Assembly: GCA_964428485.1 (NCBI GenBank)
Contig: CAYRYP010000071.1
Coordinates: 1 to 6,164, forward strand
DNA length: 6,164 nucleotides
DNA from: CAZPAN01 sp964428485
GTDB taxonomy: Bacteria; Actinomycetota; Coriobacteriia; Coriobacteriales; CADBOM01
Reading direction: 5' to 3'
In this document: piece after piece, positions 5,458-6,164 of the stretch
Layout: each line of letters begins with the position of its first letter
Numbering within the stretch: position 1 is the stretch's first letter
Made by a program: the position numbers and the translations under genes
Notes under the pieces: model-generated
Database searches by the model: none
Told to the model about the DNA's origin: nothing
What the model saw: the letters and a program-made list of their open reading frames with translations, nothing else

Positions 5458-5459
5458 GA
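5443..5459. promoter_or_regulatory. inverted repeat over the perR -10 box, candidate PerR autoregulatory operator
   Basis: TCATTAT (5443-5449) and ATAATGA (5453-5459) form a perfect 7-bp inverted repeat with a 3-nt spacer. The right half covers the -10 hexamer, an ideal position for repression. It is built from the ATTAT/ATAAT units used by Fur-family proteins, but it is not the canonical PerR box (TTATAATnATTATAA) or the Fur 19-mer: the units are in reversed order with a longer gap. Autoregulation by the downstream product is inferred. Confidence 0.55.
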
Positions 5460-5489
5460 CCTAGACAGCAGGACAGGAGGTGACATGAA

Positions 5490-5888
5490 ATGGGCGCAAG
5501 GAACACGGTGCAGAGAGCGATAATCTCCGAGGAACTGCGCAACCTGGCCAACCACCCGACGGCCGACGATGTTTACCTCGCAGTGCACGACAAGCATCCG
5601 AGTATCGGTAGGGCGACGGTCTTCCGCACCTTGGGGAAGCTGGCCGACGAGGGCGAGATAAGCCGTGTGCGCATCAACAACGGGGCCGACCGCTTCGATC
5701 ACCGAGCCTTTGCTCATTATCACGTCAGGTGTGTGTGCTGCGGCAGGGTGGACGATGTGATGACCCCGATTCTCACCGATGTCGACGACTTGGCGGGTGA
5801 GGTGTCGGGATACGTGATCATCGGCCATTCGCTGCAGTTCGATGGAATCTGTCCGACCTGTCAGGAAGAGACCACCACTTCGGTCTAG
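5490..5888 (+). CDS. perR: PerR-type Fur-family transcriptional repressor
   Basis: This 132-residue cytoplasmic repressor has the Fur-family layout. A winged HTH occupies about 5-65, including HPSIGRATVFRTLGKLADEGEI (from H36), with the dimerisation/metal domain behind it. The PerR regulatory metal ligands are all present: H36, D70 (DRFD), H76 and H78 (AHYH) and D89. The structural zinc site is two CxxC pairs, C81/C84 and C121/C124. Aspartate at position 89, where iron-sensing Fur proteins usually have glutamate, favours peroxide sensing over iron sensing. In the family, Fe-bound PerR is oxidised at histidine by H2O2 and then leaves DNA. AGGAGGTGA (5475-5483) gives 9 nt from AGGAGG to the ATG. 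An out-of-frame ATG at 5485 opens only 12 codons. The rubredoxin/rubrerythrin gene follows 71 nt later and is a typical PerR target. Confidence 0.88.
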   Translation: MGARNTVQRAIISEELRNLANHPTADDVYLAVHDKHPSIGRATVFRTLGKLADEGEISRVRINNGADRFDHRAFAHYHVRCVCCGRVDDVMTPILTDVDDLAGEVSGYVIIGHSLQFDGICPTCQEETTTSV

Positions 5889-5917
5889 CCGAAAGCTGGG
5901 TCGCTAATTAGAGGAGA

Positions 5918-5940
5918 GGACGAGAAGAGGAATCTCGTTC
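5918..5940 (+). other. hairpin between perR and the rubredoxin-domain gene
   Basis: GGACGAGA (5918-5925) can pair with TCTCGTTC (5933-5940) to give an 8-bp stem with one G-U pair and a 7-nt loop. It ends 6 nt before the AAGGAGG Shine-Dalgarno (5947-5953) of the next gene. No U-run follows, so it is not a standard terminator; it may be an mRNA end-stabilising or processing structure between the two cistrons. Confidence 0.4.
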
Positions 5941-5959
5941 GCAAACAAGGAGGTTCATT

Positions 5960-6164
5960 ATGAAGTGGGTTTGCAAGGTCTGCGGTTACATCTACGAGGG
6001 CGACGAGCCGCCGGCGGAGTGCCCGACTTGCCACGCTTCCGCGAGCATGTTCGAGAAGGTCGAGGGCGAGATGAAGCTTGCCGCCGAGCATGAGTTCGGC
6101 ATCTACGCCAAGACCGTCAAGGACAACCCTGACGTTTCCGACGAGGACAAGGCCTACATCCTCG
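5960..6164 (+). CDS. N-terminal rubredoxin-domain protein, probable reverse rubrerythrin (partial)
   Basis: Sixty-eight codons are visible before the window ends. Residues 1-35 are a rubredoxin iron site with CKVCGYIYEG (C5, C8) and CPTC (C21, C24). From about residue 37 the sequence becomes helical and charged (EMKLAAEHEFGIYAKTVKDN, then SDEDKAYIL), as expected for the start of a rubrerythrin-like four-helix diiron domain placed after the rubredoxin. In clostridial reverse rubrerythrins this order gives NADH-linked peroxide and oxygen reduction. The diiron ligands lie beyond the window, so the second domain is inference; a different rubredoxin fusion remains possible. AAGGAGG (5947-5953), 6 nt before the ATG, is a near-perfect ribosome binding site and suggests high expression. 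The gene follows perR closely on the same strand. Confidence 0.85.
   Translation, partial: MKWVCKVCGYIYEGDEPPAECPTCHASASMFEKVEGEMKLAAEHEFGIYAKTVKDNPDVSDEDKAYIL

Noticed and set aside
5443..5459. Canonical PerR box
   Set aside because: The repeat is 7-3-7 with TCATTAT/ATAATGA, not the 7-1-7 TTATAATnATTATAA, so it is called a candidate operator only.
1..6164. CRISPR arrays, tRNA or rRNA genes, insertion sequences
   Set aside because: No regularly spaced repeats, cloverleaf or rRNA sequence, transposase motif or terminal inverted repeats were seen. The only repeats are short promoter-region elements.

Overview
The window holds chromosomal DNA from a G+C-rich bacterium. Gene content and protein style fit an anaerobic or oxygen-sensitive actinobacterium of the class Coriobacteriia (the Olsenella/Collinsella/Atopobium group). 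Coding regions are rich in G/C at third codon positions, Shine-Dalgarno sequences are strong, the short control regions are AT-rich, and there is a PerR plus rubredoxin/rubrerythrin module. The taxonomic placement is inference from style; no search was run.

Layout. Positions 1-2827 carry two minus-strand genes: metF (methylenetetrahydrofolate reductase) at the left edge, and a long flavoprotein of the CoA-disulfide reductase/NADH oxidase family with a fused C-terminal rhodanese domain. Between them lies a good sigma-70 type promoter for metF, with two near-identical 21-bp direct repeats just upstream of its -35 box. Positions 2828-3179 form a divergent control region with several dyads and six GTTCAA half-sites. 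On the plus strand then follow an XRE-type helix-turn-helix domain fused to a complete AlaA-type alanine aminotransferase, a four-helix membrane protein of unknown function preceded by a 13-codon leader-like ORF, a PerR-type Fur-family regulator with a self-overlapping promoter/operator, and the start of a gene whose N-terminus is a rubredoxin domain (probably a reverse rubrerythrin), cut by the window end.

How the genes may work together. The flavoprotein-rhodanese, PerR and rubredoxin/rubrerythrin genes suggest a redox and oxygen/sulfur stress neighbourhood in an anaerobe. MetF and AlaA add one-carbon/methionine and alanine/pyruvate metabolism. The most unusual object is the XRE-AlaA fusion. 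It looks like an enzyme that could be its own transcription regulator, it has an array of palindromic half-sites immediately upstream, and it contains a well-placed internal ribosome binding site and ATG that would release a free aminotransferase of the usual family length.
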